Source: Eucalyptus grandis | Lineage: Eukaryota; Streptophyta; Magnoliopsida; Myrtales; Myrtaceae | Length of the DNA: 64,000 bases | Direction: 5' to 3' | Assembly (NCBI RefSeq): GCF_016545825.1 | Contig: NC_052613.1 | Location: 33,554,844 to 33,618,843 of the forward strand | Shown: in pieces, positions 46,201 to 57,021 of the stretch | Layout: every line of letters begins with the position of its first letter | Numbering within the stretch: position 1 is the stretch's first letter | The notes under the pieces: generated by a model | Told to the model about the DNA's origin: nothing | What the model saw: the letters and a program-made list of their open reading frames with translations, nothing else | Databases searched by the model: none | Made by a program: the position numbers and the translations under genes

Positions 46201-47495
46201 GTCAGAATCTACATCATCGGGATTGGTAGATCGGTATGAAGATAGATATCACCGAGCAAGTTGTAAATGTTGGATGTATCAATAAGTAAGAATTTGGTAA
46301 TGTAAACCATGAAAGATTTTTCAAGTACTTAAGAGAGCCCTATGTGCGAGTGGAAGTATAGCATGATGGAATGTTATGACAGGCTTATTAAGGAGTCGGG
46401 AAGAGTATTGATTCCTTATGAGATTGTGGTCGACAGATGAACAGAGTCAACTCACCTTAGTGCAGCACGAAAAGATCTCGATTAGAATAGGTATACCGAA
46501 GTGTGTGTATATCATATCAATCATCTACAAGGAGTGTCGGGGATGAACTGTATTTCAAATCTAGATCAGATGTTCCAAGTTGGCAGAGCTTTCATATGGT
46601 TCTTTCTTAAGCAGTGCATAGCAGAGAGTGTAGAATTTCAATTGCTGAGATAAAGTCAGGGAAAGAAATATCGCAGGCCAGGGTCAACACAGTAGTTAGT
46701 GATTGCAGTTGTCGAGATCAATGTCAGAGTTATATCGGATCTTGCTAGAGGTTCCCAGTTCAGCAGATCAGTCAGATAGTTTATTTTTAATTAGTGCAGA
46801 GCAGAGTGTTCAGAACTCCAGTTGTTGAGTTCAGATCAGAGAATGAGAGGTCACAGCCTTTAGTCAATTCAGTAGTCAGTGGAAGCAGTTGCAAATATTA
46901 GTGACAGATTAAGGACCGCTCGAGAACCACCGAAATAAGAAATTAGGCAGTTAAGCGTCGGAAACCTTTGAATTTCAGGTCAAGAATCCTGTTCTTCCTC
47001 GGATGTCACCTAGGATAGGGACGTCTCGAATTGTTAGGAAAGGAGAGCCAGAACTATTTAAACGGCGGAATATTTCAAGTTTAGGATCAATTAAGAAATT
47101 TGGCTTTAAATGGAAAAAGAATGCAGTTTGGAGCACCGTCAGCGCCTCTAGCTGAGTGGTACCCAAGAAGAAGCGAAAGGTCCAAAGTCAGGAGTTCGAA
47201 TCCCCGAGGCAGCAGTTAGCTGCTTTATGGAAAAAAAAAAGAGAAAAAAGAAAAGAGGAACCAAAACTTTTGCAACTTTCATTTTTGTAAAGATGGACAA
47301 ATGCTTAGCCTTTTTGGGAATCAAGAATTTGTCTGGATAATTCAGAAATGTTTCGTCGGCACCGAGGATCTTGGATAGTAGTACGAAGCAGAATGAAGGA
47401 GTAGAATTGATGAGACGACAATACCCCACCATTTTGAAGAAGAATTTTTAATGGTTTAAATTTCAAGGACGAAATTTTTATAAGAGGAGAAGAGT
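43253..47495 (+). mobile_element. Gypsy internal region, degenerate gag-pol
   Basis: A CCHC zinc knuckle lies at about 43960-44007 (CYRCHQ, stop, GHLIKDC). Near 44767-45025 comes the start of reverse transcriptase: EFSKVNSEELPGLLSEREIE, then [32 protein letters not shown]. Near 45265-45395 HERHLERVLRTLSTLGFY and CELWMTRVVFLGHVISGEGI follow, near 45440-45540 SFWGLAGYCRQFIEGF, and near 45820-45867 the RNase H end KVADALSRES. The integrase zone (about 46135-46900) is barely readable (EEILWEAHHS). Much of RT, including the catalytic YxDD stretch, is missing between about 45020 and 45200. A purine-rich PPT (TAAGAGGAGAAGAGT, 47481-47495) precedes the 3' LTR. Order and [19 protein letters not shown] motifs fit Ty3/gypsy. 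Not autonomous. Confidence 0.85.
47140..47250 (+). mobile_element. Candidate tRNA-derived SINE or tRNA fragment near the gypsy 3' end
   Basis: Contains a good polymerase III box A (TAGCTGAGTGGTA, about 47150-47162) and a box B-like AGTTCGAATCCC (about 47194-47205), 44 bases apart, and then an A-rich tail (about 47228-47260). The cloverleaf is poor: GCCTC could pair with GAGGC, but the T stem has mismatches. No clear target-site duplication was found. Confidence 0.5.
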
Positions 47496-47997
47496 TGTGA
47501 CATCCTGATTTTCCAATTCTATTTTGAATAAATTGAGACGGACATTTCATTGGCACACATATAGTTATTTTCCTTGAACTGATCACTCATGGGATAACTA
47601 GTCTATCAGGTGAAGTCGTCAAGAAATTCTAATGCATCAGACTCGAGAATTTGATCAGGAAACGACCTTTCGACCGAGCTAATCTGCAAGGGTCATTACG
47701 GCACACTTAAAAATCGATTAGAAACTGGAGAAAGGTTGACTCGACGAGGCATGTGATCGAGTGTGGGTGATTCCACCAGATCGCACAATTCTCGTCGATC
47801 GGCATTGGACCGGCTTTTCTGTCGTTTAAGTACTCTGTGTCCGTATCTGAAACCTTGAGATTACCCCAACAATCAAAAGTCGCCAATGTGTTAAATATGT
47901 ACATTGTGGCTCGAATTAATCAACCACATGTCAAATGCATGAAAATTTCCAAAAGCTGCTCGGTAGATCAGCACGCGCTAGTATCGTGCCGAAGTGA
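47496..47997 (+). repeat. 3' LTR of gypsy element, truncated after about 500 bp
   Basis: Starts TGTGACATCCTGATTTTCC directly after the polypurine tract and follows the 5' LTR up to GTGCCGAAGTGA. There the match stops and about 20 bases of filler (which include CAAAGATGTACATT, a string found elsewhere in the LTR) lead into an inverted LTR. Confidence 0.85.
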
Positions 47998-48018
47998 CCT
48001 CTGCAAGTCAAAGATGTA

Positions 48019-50756
48019 CATTATGACTTCACCTCTGCAACTCCTCAAGGCCAACCAAAGTTATCTGCTTGCTCCGTCCACCAGGGACCTGAAATTTTAA
48101 TCCCACAACCGAGATGAGACATTGTCTCAGCAAATTCAACCCCTTAAACCCCTATTAGAAAGTAAATATGCCTCAGAGTGGCCTAGCCACAACATCAAGA
48201 AGACTTACCTCGCATTAGTCTTCATCTACGGAGTTAGCACGGTTTATATAATTCAACCACATGCAATTATGATAACCAAACAACTATGGCACAATCACAT
48301 TATCAGAACAATTCAACTACTTGGATCGTCTCAGCGATCAATCGACTCGGCCGATTACATGTCATTCTAGCGAATCAATCGTTGTTTCCAATCACAACCC
48401 TATAGGAAGGTTTAACAACCAGTGGCAATCACGGCCCCACTCGGCACGACCTTTAATTAGGTGGTAGATCTCGGCCCGATGGGCACGACCTCTAACAGAT
48501 GGTCAATCACGGCCCCACTTGGCACGACCTTTAATAGGTAGTCAATCATAGCTCCACTTGGCACGACCTTTAATAGGTGGTCAATCACGGCCCCACTAAG
48601 CACGACCTCTAATAGGTGGTCAATCACGGCCCCACTGGGCACGACCTTTAATAGGTGGTCAAATACGGTCGTTCTTCCATCAAATTTTGCCACTTGGGAT
48701 TTTATAAAAAGAATCCCTATTTATCGCAATCACAATCCATTTGCCACAATCAATCATCAAATTCAAATTCTATATACACAGCAGCGATCAGCACGAAATT
48801 CGAGCAATCGGGGTCAAAAATAATTTTTCAATTTTTTTATAATAATATTATTTTAATAATTTCATAATATAATATATTATTAAAAATTCCAAAATTTCGA
48901 AACATTTAAGTAAATAAAAAAACCCTATTATGTCCCATCAAGGTTTATTATTAAATAAACTCTGTTAGCCTTTAATTAAACATGCTTTAAATTAAACAAA
49001 CGTCTTAATCTAAATCACAATTAAATAAACTAAACTAACCACCTAAGCTTACTTAACTTAGACTAAGCACACTTAGGACATCATTAACCGTTTAATCAAG
49101 ATTTAGTGAGCTAAACTCACTAGATTAGTGAGCCGAGCGGACAAAAACGACGGGGACGCCGAGGGGAACAACTTTCCTCAAAGCGGGCCAAGCATTCGGG
49201 GTCGGGAAGCTGGCCAAAACGGGCCAAAACTGGGCTGAGATACCCACAAAACCAGCTGCTGTTTGAGGTCGAACGGAGGTGGCTCAGCGGCGGTTCGGGC
49301 GCGAAACTGGCGAAGGAGGACAGTGGCTGCTCGAACGGTTGCTGGCGGTGGCTCTGACGGCTTTCCGGCAGCCTTGGTAATGGCAGCAACAACTGAACAA
49401 AGGTGCTGGAAGCTCGGGGCCGTGCGCAGGGAGAAGCAATGCATGATGGTTGGCCAGCGAGCGCGCGCGTGGCGGGCGCGGACGAGCGGCGCTAGTGACA
49501 AGTGACGAACGGCGACGGGCGGAGGCATGCAGCTGCTCCGACAGTGCTGTTGGCTACTCCGATGTCTTCTCAAATCTGCTAGAGCATCGAGGATGAGCTA
49601 GAGATGGAGGAGAGAGGCTGCTCAACGGACATAAAAGAAGGAGAAAGGAGGAGGCCGACTAACGGCGGTCCGGCGAAGGCGTGCAATGGCGTAAGGCCCG
49701 GCGGCTTGCTAGTCGATCTTCGCTGTTGCTGGCGTCCGAAGAAGAAGGTGAAGAAGATGGAGGAGAGAGGATCGACAGGAGAGAGGGAGAGAGGGAGGAG
49801 AGAGAAGGAGGGGACCATTTTTTCTCTTTTCTCTTTCTTTAATCCAACAAAATGGCCCACCGATGTCATGCTCCACTATCTCCAAACCTCCCACAACAAT
49901 CTTCAATGGGTCCAATTCCATCCTCCGCCGTGGCATGATATCTTGTACACTAATTTCTCCAATTCCATTCAATTCTCTTCCAATTGAGTCCAATTGAAGT
50001 CCATAAAATTAATCCAATGTCACAACACTTCAATTCACATAATCACTTGACCATAGAACCAACTTAAGTCCCAAAAGCACGACTAAAGGCGGGCCTACTA
50101 AGTTCTCGAGCCAAATTAGCCATTTTCTGATTATTTTACTGAAAAACTCGGTTTGCATGAAAAATCTTCTGTATATGAGTCAATGATCCTAAAATGATTT
50201 GTGACATGCTCGAACTTCCAATTTCTGAATTCGATCTCAATTCACTGTTAATTTCACTTCGGCACGATACTAGCGCGTCCTGATCTACGGAGCAGCTTTT
50301 AGAAATTTTCATGCATTTGACTTGTTGTTGATCAATTCAAGCCACAATGTACATCTTTGACACATTGGCGAATTTCGGTTGTCAGGGTAATCTTAAGGTT
50401 TCAAACACAGACACAGGGTACCCAAACGACAGAAAAGCCGGTTTAGTGCCGATCGATAAGAATTGTGCGATCTGGTGGAATCACCCACACTCGATCACAT
50501 GCCTCTATCGAGTCGATCTATCTCCGATCTCTAATCAATTTTTAATTGTGCCGTAATGACCCTTGCAGATTAGCTCGATCGAAATGTCGTTTCCTGGTCA
50601 AATTCTCGAGTCTGATGTATTAGAATTTCTTAACAGCTTCACCTAATAGACTAGTTATCTCATGAGTGATCAGTTCAGGGAAAATAACTATATGCGTGCC
50701 AACGAAATGCCCATCTCAATTTATTGAAAATAGAATTGGAAAATCGGGATGTCATA
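48019..50756 (-). repeat. Inverted LTR copy joined to the truncated 3' LTR
   Basis: Minus-strand LTR: reading down from 50756 it starts TATGACATCCCGATTTTCC and runs to about 48019, equal to the position CTTGAGGAGTTGCAGAGGTG (about 42906) of the 5' LTR, so its last about 300 bases are absent. It has only one copy of the 1.2-kb segment that is duplicated in the 5' LTR. GCCTC at 50757-50761 matches the base quintet before the 5' LTR. It forms a 500-bp inverted repeat with 47496-47997. Confidence 0.88.
48425..48663 (-). repeat. 39-bp minisatellite, inverted LTR copy
   Basis: About six units of the 39-base repeat seen at 41106-41385, read on the minus strand, including the terminal variant CCCATCGGGCCGAGATCTA that is also found in the first but not the second array of the 5' LTR. 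Confidence 0.88.
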
Positions 50757-52060
50757 GCCTCTGTCGACGCCGCCGCATCTGTGTCTTCGGCCCATTTAAT
50801 TGGTGAGTTTAGCTCATAATCCATTGATTAGTGCCTAAACTTGCTTAGGGTTGATTTAATTAATGTTATTCTAGTTTAGGAGATTTAATTAAGCTATATT
50901 AGCCCTAAGATAGATGGTTAGATGAATGGCTAAGATTAGTTTAGCTTAATCTTGCTTTATTGGCTTAATGATGCTTATGTGCTTAATTAAGCTTATTTAG
51001 CTTTAATTGATTTATTGCTTGTTTTAATTAGTGTTTTTAATGACTTTTGGATTTAATTTATTGGTTATTTAATTCTGGAAATTAACTGTTCATGCAGCCC
51101 TATTCACGCACAATGTTCACCCGAGAGTGAAAAGTTGTCTAAATTCATGTGTTTTGACCTTATGAGGTGATTTGAATGTATAAATGCATGGACATCCGCG
51201 TGAATTGAGTGATTTTCACAAAAAAAAAATGGAAATATGCTTTGTCTGAGGAACACCGAAATGGACCACCTTTAGAGGAAAATTATTTGAAATTGTATTT
51301 GCAAGCATTGTGCATTGGTTAAATGCTCAAAGATAAGAATGGAGTCTTAGTGGTGTGCTTGTGTGATCAAGAAGTGGAATCTGTCACCGACGAGAGTTTG
51401 GGGGCGATCCCCAGCGAGAGTCAGAAACTGATCGCAATAGATTCAGAACCAATGTTCCTTTTTGGGGAACTGTCTAAACAGGAGTTTTAGATGTAGCCGT
51501 ACCCGATGGGACATGACGAAGCCTGATATTTATCAATAGCCTGGTGGGAGTCGGATGATCGCTGACTGGAAAATTAGCCATGGTCAGGAGGTCATTAATA
51601 ACCAGAGCACGCATGAGTGTTGAGGTCGGTGATCACTGACTGTAAAGTTAGCTAAGGCCGAGAGGTCCTATATAAGTAGAATACGCGTGCGTGTTGAGAT
51701 GGTTAGGCCTTATTATGGAGTAAAATTGTGTACCATGATATGGGACGTGTCATAACGATTTTACCTTATAATCGGGACACGTGCGATCGATTGACGCATG
51801 ATGGGTGGCACACTAATATGCAAGAGTATATGAAAATCATGGCATCATTGGTTTTGACTATGCCCGAGTTGAGCACCTTATTTATGGCACGCACACATGA
51901 ATCGATAATGTGCAAGATGTGGCAATAGCAGGTGAGATCGCTTGTAATGTGACTCGTATGTGATTGATGAACTACATCATTTAATGGCAATGTAGACACC
52001 GGCTGTCTTATGTGATATGGTCGATACCGACACGTATATTTTTTAAAATGTTTTTTTTTT
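50757..52060 (+). mobile_element. Right part of the interrupted outer LTR
   Basis: Continues the LTR that began at 36365: CGACGCCGCCG (50765-50776) and the following GGTGAGTTTAGCTCATAATC resemble the equivalent stretch of the LTR at 60202 (near 63228 and 63302). It then runs into AT-rich sequence and a loosely repeated block at 51530-51690 (GATCACTGACTG, GCCGAGAGGTC). The right end is not defined. No PBS or internal coding region follows, so it may be a solo or truncated LTR. Confidence 0.5.
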
Positions 52061-52151
52061 AAGAAATAAATTGCAAGCTTCACATTAATATGTTGACAAC
52101 TGAATCTTGTGCATAAATCCTTGAGAAATACAAAAATTGTTTTTATTATGG

Positions 52152-52152
<1 letters not shown>

Positions 52153-52209
<57 letters not shown>
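52153..52209. repeat. (ATT)n microsatellite
   Basis: Nineteen uninterrupted ATT/TAT units, likely to vary in length between individuals. Confidence 0.95.
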
Positions 52210-52599
52210 CTTCGGTGAGTCAAATGCCAAGAGCGTCAATCAATATTTGGGTTTTGCCAGCACAACACCTTCTCCGCCTTGACTCCTAGGCCTCACCGGA
52301 CTTGCACTACGCTCAACAAAGCACCACGTGTAAGCAGGGAGCCACGCGTCTCCTCCTCCTTCCCTCCCTTCTAATTCGGCTCGGAATGGAATTCTTCTCT
52401 CTCTCTCTTTTAATTTTGTTTTCCCTTCTAACTATACGCATGTGTGGTCCGATTTCTTCCACGAGAGTGGTTCCACTTTTCCTGCGATCGAAAACCGTTG
52501 ATTAGGGATGCTTGATGAATCGTTTGGAACTCATTTATGAACAATCTATCGAGATTTTTTGAGAAGATAAATACTGTTGTGCTTTGATCTTTCCATGGA

Positions 52600-53410
52600 A
52601 TGCCCTTCGACGTAGACTCCAAATTGTTGGCCTGTAACAAAAGCATCTCGATAAAGCATATTGTAGCTGAGGATACTCGATGTGACACCAAAGCACCCTA
52701 TCTCATGTCTCGGCATAATAGAATTCTTTATAAGTATAAAAGTCAGCTTCTCATGGAGGCCCACAAGCATGCATGCTCACTTTCTACACTATTTCATCAC
52801 TTCGATGTAGACTCCAAATCGCCGGCCCATAACAAAAGCGTGTCAATAAAACAAATTATAGCTAAGGATGCTATGCATGATGCCAAAGGGTTGTGTCTCA
52901 TGTCTTGACATGATAGACATGATGGAATTCTTTATAAATATATATGTCAACTTCTCATGGAGACTCACAAGCACGCTCATTCACTTTCCACATTATATGA
53001 TCTCTTCAATGCGGAATCGCATAAGCTCTACCGAATTCCAATGGCCACCATCCACTCGTTTCGTGCTGCAATGTCACTACATCAGGAGACCTGAGTAACT
53101 TCAGGCAGAAAGCAGAGAAAGCGGGACCAAAAGCTTTCTTCTCTTCTATAAGCAAATTCAATTACAGGGGATGAAACCACGTGAAGAGGTAGGGAATCTG
53201 AATAACAAGCTTTGACTCGTTGAAATTTGAAAGTCTTCCCTCTTCCTACCCTATTCTGTTAACCATTGCCATTTCTTCATTTATCACTTCACTCCGTGGT
53301 TGTTCTTCTCGAGATCCTTCAGTCATCTGAATCTATGAGTCTCTTCGCTTGCTTTGCTTCAAGAAATATCCCAGTCTCTCTCTACCCATCCATCGTTCCC
53401 TCGTTCTTGA
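52600..53410 (+). repeat. Right part of array unit D: upstream modules and leader
   Basis: Two more tandem versions of the shared upstream module (about 52610-52810 and 52815-53060) followed by the leader sequence that precedes the other genes (AAGTCTTCCCTCTTCC, CTCTACCCATCCATCGTTCC, GTTCTTGATTT). It is the continuation of the unit cut at 33300. The gene that should follow is missing. 52210-52600 is spacer with no gene seen. Confidence 0.7.
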
Positions 53411-53430
53411 TTTCCTTGGGTTCCTCGGCG
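53411..53430 (+). pseudogene. Array copy D: gene deleted to a 20-base remnant
   Basis: TTCCTTGGGTTCCTCGGCGT is the coding stretch for FLGFLGV of the family. On its left it is joined to the 5' leader (TCTTGATTT) with loss of the start codon and first 8 codons; TTC occurs at both sides of that join. On its right it passes within about 15 bases to the 3' flank that in other units lies about 0.9-8 kb downstream. Copy D is thus a near-complete gene deletion, with flanks retained. Confidence 0.8.
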
Positions 53431-53444
53431 TGCCCATGAAAAGC

Positions 53445-54900
53445 CACCATGAAAATCAAATCGCAAAGTTAGGCTCACGCGTGGCTTAACCTCACGTGAG
53501 CTATATATTTTGGCCAGATTCTTAAATATGCTTATTTCTATCAGCAGTAAGTAAAATCCTTCCTTATTAGTGATGGTGCATCTTCTGATCATCATTATCA
53601 TCGTATGAAAATTAATGCAACTTAAGATTTCATTTGTTTCGCAGAAAATAAATAATGTGAATTTTTTTCCCTAAAAATAATTATTTATATTACTTACAAA
53701 AAGAATAAATGAAAAACACCTTTATCTTCCTTGAACATATTTAGATATAAATTGTTATCGACAATATAATTTTTTTATTAACTAATTATTTCAAATGATG
53801 TAAGTATTTATTTTTAGGAAAATATTTTCCAAATCATGTATTCTTTAGTGGAACAAACAAAGGCAGAAGACTGTTGGTTGCAGCTCATGGTGTAGTTGCT
53901 TTTGCTTTACCTTAAACTTTTGAAATCAATAATGAACGTAAACTGAAAAAAAAAAAAAAAAATTGATGAGAAGATCCAAACGAGTCTTGTCCATCAATGT
54001 TTGTACGTTTTGAATGAAAGTTTTGATCGTCTAACATTAAAGACAAAAAAATAAATTTCAAATAATACAAGAAAAGTAAAAAGAAAAAAAAAAGGTGGAC
54101 CAAATATACTCTAAATTAATGACACATGTAGACAAAATAAGATGCAAACAGCACCATAGAGAAACCTGCGGAAACTTTAGTTATTTTCCTCATGCTCTTT
54201 GTGCGAAAGCTTTGAAGCAAGGGAGCGAGGTTTTCTAAGGGCATGAATGGTAACTTTCTATTTCTGTTTTTTTTTTTTTTCTGAACATAGGTTTGGAATA
54301 GGAATCCATTTGGTAATGCAATTTCATTTTCTAGGATAATTTTTAGCCAGATATAAGTTTGGAACATAAATGATTTTCTACTTTTCCATTTCTTGAATAT
54401 AAATGAAAAATTAAAACTCTTCCATCACTCAACCGTCAGTCGCTTGCACACCGATCATTGACTGCCAAGAAATTTTAAGGCCTACTAAAGGAATCTTTGC
54501 TTTGGGAATATAAATTTTGCGTTGTAATCAAACATATTTCTACTTACAAACTCGTCTTGGGAACATAAATAAAATCTATTTCTAGCCATAAATTGCTTTC
54601 AAGAACATGATGGTTATTATTCATGCCTTACGACTGTGAGATTTTTACAAAGAATTAGTTAATTACCTTTTTTCCCCTAGTGCGAGACATTCTTCAAGTG
54701 CTCATTTGATTCTCACTAAACTTGATAGGTTAGCTCATCTCTAATTTCAGAAAGTCCAACAAAACAATTTAAGCTCATTAGTGCATAGAAACCACATGTA
54801 AAGTTAATAATTTAAGTATGTCGAATATTGCAACAATAAGCATGGATCAAGTGCTTTGAGGAGTACCATATAATTAGCGTGAGCTCATTTGAATATTATG
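53445..54900. repeat. Shared 3' flank of array unit D
   Basis: Follows the flank of A, B and C from the AAGTCACCATAGAAAAACAA point onward, with an insertion of about 250 bases (about 53625-53880) not seen in the other units. AT-rich, no gene seen. Confidence 0.65.
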
Positions 54901-56009
54901 ATCTCTATAAGTGAAACCTAACAAAATTCAAAAGAAATGTAACGTATTCTATGAATTAACTCAAGTATTATAGTGCCTCACAAAGTGTGAGCTCATTAGA
55001 ATATTATGATCTTTGTAATTGTAACCATCTCAATTCACTCTCTTTAATGCATTTCTATGATTCACTTAGAATATGATGCACACTAAAAAAAGGCATGTGT
55101 GATTTTTACCTTTAGGAGATTCACGGGTATTTAATGTGTGAGCTCAATAGATCAAATTCATTAACATGATTGAGTTTATAAGTTCAATATTTATTACTTA
55201 ATGATGCATTTATCATGATTTACCTCAATCTTTATCTGGTCATGAACTATATATTGTACCTTGCTCTATGATGTCTCTATTATCTTCCATTTTAAGCTCA
55301 TCATAGGCAATTGTGCTCACTCCAAGTTCTTAAAAGATTTTGGACTATTCAAGTTTCATATTTATGTCTCAACAATGATGGATGTTAAAAAGCAGATCAA
55401 GAAAATGCAACTTACATAAGAAAGAATGTTCGGATCGGAACCGTATAGAAATGAAGAGCAAAGCATGTCGATAAAGCATAGCATATCATAGCCGAGGACG
55501 CTTGGGGCAATAGAATTCTTTATAGATACATATGTTAACCTTCTCAAGAAGATTTCCTGGGGCAAAGTCCCCCAAGCACGCTAGCTCAATTTCCACGCTA
55601 TTTCATCACCCAAGCAAGCTCGCTCACTTTCCACGCTATTTTCGTCACCTATGATGCGGACTCCACATCGCATCGCCTCAGACGAATTCCATAGCCAACG
55701 ATCCACGCGTTTCGTGCTGCGACGTCGCTAGTGGGGGAAACCCGAGAAACTTCGGGCCACACGCTTTCTTCTCTTCCTTAGGCAAAGTCGATTCTTGGGG
55801 ATCGAGGAGACCGCATTGACTCGTTGACACTTCGAAGTCTTCCCTTCTTCCTACCCCACGCTGTCAGCCATCGCCATCTCTTTGTTTATCTCTTTACTCT
55901 TCGGTTGTCATTTCACGAGACCCTTTTAGTCATCCGAGGGTCTGAGCCTCTCCGCTTGCTCTGCTTCAAGAAATATCCCCGTTCTTGATTTCTCTGTGCG
56001 GAAGAAACG
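54901..56009 (+). promoter_or_regulatory. Upstream flank and probable promoter of copy F
   Basis: Very close to 21140-22145 of gene B. Differences include a 38-base tandem duplication near 55605-55650 (GCTCACTTTCCACGCTATTT follows GCTCAATTTCCACGCTATTT). The shared module (about 55466-55700) has the same CTTTATAGATACATATG TATA-like stretch. Role inferred from position. Confidence 0.5.
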
Positions 56010-57021
56010 ATGGAAAGAGACCAGCACGAGCTGCAGTTCCTTGGGTTCCTCGGCGTCTACAGAGAGAGCTCCAAGATCATCCTCAAATGGAGGAAGATCT
56101 TCGCCCAGATCACGCTCGCGCTCATCCTCCCTCTCTGCGTCGTCTTCCTCTCCCACTCCTTGGTCTCGCATCTCCTCACCTTCAGGATTCTCGACCACGA
56201 GGACGACCGGGACTACGCCTTGGAGGGCAGCCAGAGCTACAGGGACCTGTCCCACGTGCTCAAGAAGGAGTGGGTCGCCTTCTGGCTCACCAAGCTCGGG
56301 TACTTCATCTTCGTCTTTATCTTCTCTCTGCTTTCGACCTCGGCCGTTGTCTATACGGTGGCCTGCATCTACGCCGCTAAGCAGATTACTTTCAAGAAGA
56401 TCATGAGCGTCGTGCCCAGAGTGTGGAAGAGGCTCATGGTCACTTTCCTCTGGACTTTCGTGATCCTTCGTAGCGTTCTTTGTGCTGGCTGTTGCGCTTT
56501 TGATCGGATGGGTCGCCATCGTGAGGGCATTTCTAGTTGGCTCTGGACTTGCGATTGCCATGTTGGTGATTCTCCTGATCTTGTACGTTGTTGTGTTTGT
56601 TTATCTCACCGTGATTTGGCAATTGGCGAGTGTGATCTCGGTTCTTGAAGATGTGTATGGAAGGAAGGCGATGGTGAAGAGCAGGAGGCTGATAAAGGGC
56701 AAGATGGGTATGTCGGTTGGGTGTTTTCTTGGTGTCCTGCTGTTGTCTGCCCTGGTTGAGGCACTGTTTGAGTGCCTTGTGGTCTTGGACTTGGTTCAAG
56801 GGATTGGAATCAGGATTGCGGTTGGACTGATCTGCTTGTTGTTGCTGCAAATGATGGTCCTTTTTGATTTGGTAGTCCAGACAGTGATCTACTTTGTCTG
56901 CAAGTCTTACCACCACGAGAACATTGATAAGTCCTCTCTGTCTGAGCATCTCGAGGTCTATCTCGGAGACTACGTCCCTCTAAAGGCAAATTCTGTCCAG
57001 CTTGAGCAACTTCATGTCTGA
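56010..57021 (+). pseudogene. Array copy F: six-TM protein gene with a single 1-bp frameshift
   Basis: Nearly the same as gene B from MERDQHELQFLGFLGVYRES to the tail YLGDYVPLK. The length is 1012 bases against 1011 for B, and the only break is one extra base at about 56462-56467 (GTGATCCTTCGTAG against GTAACCTTCGTAG), in TM3. Upstream frame carries 151 family residues, then out-of-frame sequence to 56648; the correct frame resumes and runs intact to the TGA at 57019-57021. No other damage is visible, so this is a very young pseudogene, an allele, or a sequencing error. The region after TM1 reads RILDHEDDRDYALEGSQS, slightly different from B. Its 3' flank (GTCTCCGTGCGATAG onward) is unlike that of A-D and is probably the original 3' UTR of the B/F type. 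Confidence 0.88.

Noticed and set aside
47163..47183. Frame reading PKKKRKV, identical to a well-known nuclear localisation signal
   Set aside because: Seven residues in a broken region, directly after a stop codon and overlapping the tRNA-like piece; a chance match, not proof of vector sequence, since no cloning sequence surrounds it.
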